This document shows, piece by piece, positions 5,434 through 6,055 of a stretch of DNA of 6,055 nucleotides (its first letter is position 1; the number at the start of each line of letters is the position of its first letter). The notes under the pieces were generated by a model. The model saw nothing but the letters and a program-made list of their open reading frames with translations, was not told the origin of the DNA and made no database searches. This DNA comes from Roseburia sp. (GTDB lineage: Bacteria; Bacillota; Clostridia; Lachnospirales; Lachnospiraceae), in assembly GCA_030844625.1 (NCBI GenBank), contig JAUUNJ010000163.1, forward strand, positions 1 to 6,055, written 5' to 3'. Made by a program: the position numbers and the translations under genes.

Positions 5434-6055
5434 ATGTTTTACTCAGAAGATATTATTGAACAGGTAAGGACAGAAAATGATATAGTGGATGTTGTTGGTG
5501 ATTATGTAAAACTGCAGAAGAAGGGCAGTTCCTATTTTGGACTTTGCCCTTTTCATAATGAAAAATCACCTTCTTTTTCTGTGTCTCCCCACAAGCAGAT
5601 GTATTATTGCTTTGGTTGTGGAGAAGGCGGGAATGTTATTTCCTTTTTGATGAAGTATGAGAATTATACATTTGTTGAGGCAATGGAAGTTCTTGCCAAC
5701 AGGGCGGGGATAGAACTTCCAAAGATGGAGTATTCCAAAGAAGCAAAACAGGAAAAAGACTTGAAGACAAAAATTATTGAAATGAATACAGAAGCCGCAA
5801 AATATTACCATTATCTTTTGAAATCGGAAAGGGGAAAACTGGCTTATAATTATTTAAGGAACAGGGAATTGTCGGAAGAGACAATCATAAAATTTGGTCT
5901 TGGATATTCAGATAAGTACAGTAACAATCTTTATCAGTATTTAAAATCCAAAGGATATAAAGATCATGAATTAAAAGAGACAGGGTTGTTTACCTTTGAT
6001 GAAAAAAGAGGTGTAACAGACAAATTTTGGAACAGAGTAATGTTTCCTATTATGG
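5434..6055 (+). CDS. dnaG: DNA primase, N-terminal part (runs off the window)
   Basis: About 207 codons are open from ATG 5434 to the right edge; the full protein should be near 600 residues. Primase synthesises the RNA primers for DNA replication. The N-terminal CHC2 zinc domain is complete: CPFHNEKSPSFSV gives Cys38 and His41, and CFGCGEGGNVISF gives Cys59 and Cys62. A linker (about 100-120) leads into the start of the RNA polymerase-like core, including the conserved YLRNRELSEETIIKFGLGY block (149-167) and NRVMFPI at the window end. The TOPRIM catalytic region and the helicase-binding C-terminus lie outside. A GGAG at 5424-5427 precedes the start, and the gene follows dgt by 16 nt. In related genomes the sigma factor gene rpoD comes next, but it is not visible here. 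Confidence 0.96.
   Translation, partial: MFYSEDIIEQVRTENDIVDVVGDYVKLQKKGSSYFGLCPFHNEKSPSFSVSPHKQMYYCFGCGEGGNVISFLMKYENYTFVEAMEVLANRAGIELPKMEYSKEAKQEKDLKTKIIEMNTEAAKYYHYLLKSERGKLAYNYLRNRELSEETIIKFGLGYSDKYSNNLYQYLKSKGYKDHELKETGLFTFDEKRGVTDKFWNRVMFPIM

Noticed and set aside
5566..5811. 81-codon minus-strand open frame
   Set aside because: It lies antisense to the clearly coding dnaG zinc-domain region.

Overview
The window looks like chromosomal DNA from a Gram-positive, AT-rich clostridium, most likely a member of the Lachnospiraceae or a close relative. The reasons are the Shine-Dalgarno-driven starts, sigma-A type promoters, tRNAs without an encoded CCA, a dGTPase-like gene directly followed by DNA primase (the classic Firmicutes start of the dnaG-rpoD operon), and the character of the encoded proteins. 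Genus is not resolvable by eye.

Left part (1 to about 2937). On the minus strand, positions 1-239 carry only the C-terminal part of a TruB-like tRNA pseudouridine synthase; its catalytic N-terminal part is missing. Back to back with it, on the plus strand, is an isochorismatase-family hydrolase (275-925) that appears to have lost its own N-terminus and start region at the same place. Position ~225-250 is therefore a breakpoint: a real rearrangement or an assembly join. The hydrolase leads into a tight plus-strand operon with a C45/acyl-transferase-type Ntn hydrolase (941-2038) and a YitT-family membrane protein (2050-2937). Two unrelated amide-cleaving folds with a membrane protein suggest an uncharacterised small-molecule amide or N-acyl pathway; the substrate cannot be read from the sequence.

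Middle part (2938-3608). A strong promoter (TTGACA-N17-TAATAT), backed by two A-tracts 20 nt apart, drives tRNA-Leu(AAG), which ends at a hairpin. About 150 nt further on is tRNA-Leu(CAG), with a strong rho-independent terminator. Between them lies an extra copy of the 5' end of tRNA-Leu(CAG) followed by two hairpins. If the A34 is deaminated to inosine, the two tRNAs together could read all four CUN leucine codons.

Right part (3609-6055). A small alarmone synthetase of RelQ type is followed by a dGTPase-like HD-domain phosphohydrolase and the beginning of dnaG, which runs off the window. The alarmone synthetase start is ambiguous: the best ribosome binding site serves an overlapping 39-codon frame instead. 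Having (p)ppGpp synthesis next to dNTP hydrolysis and primase fits the known link between the stringent response and replication. Apart from the breakpoint and the small-scale oddities listed, the genes belong to known families; I do not see a clear-cut novel defence or mobile system here.
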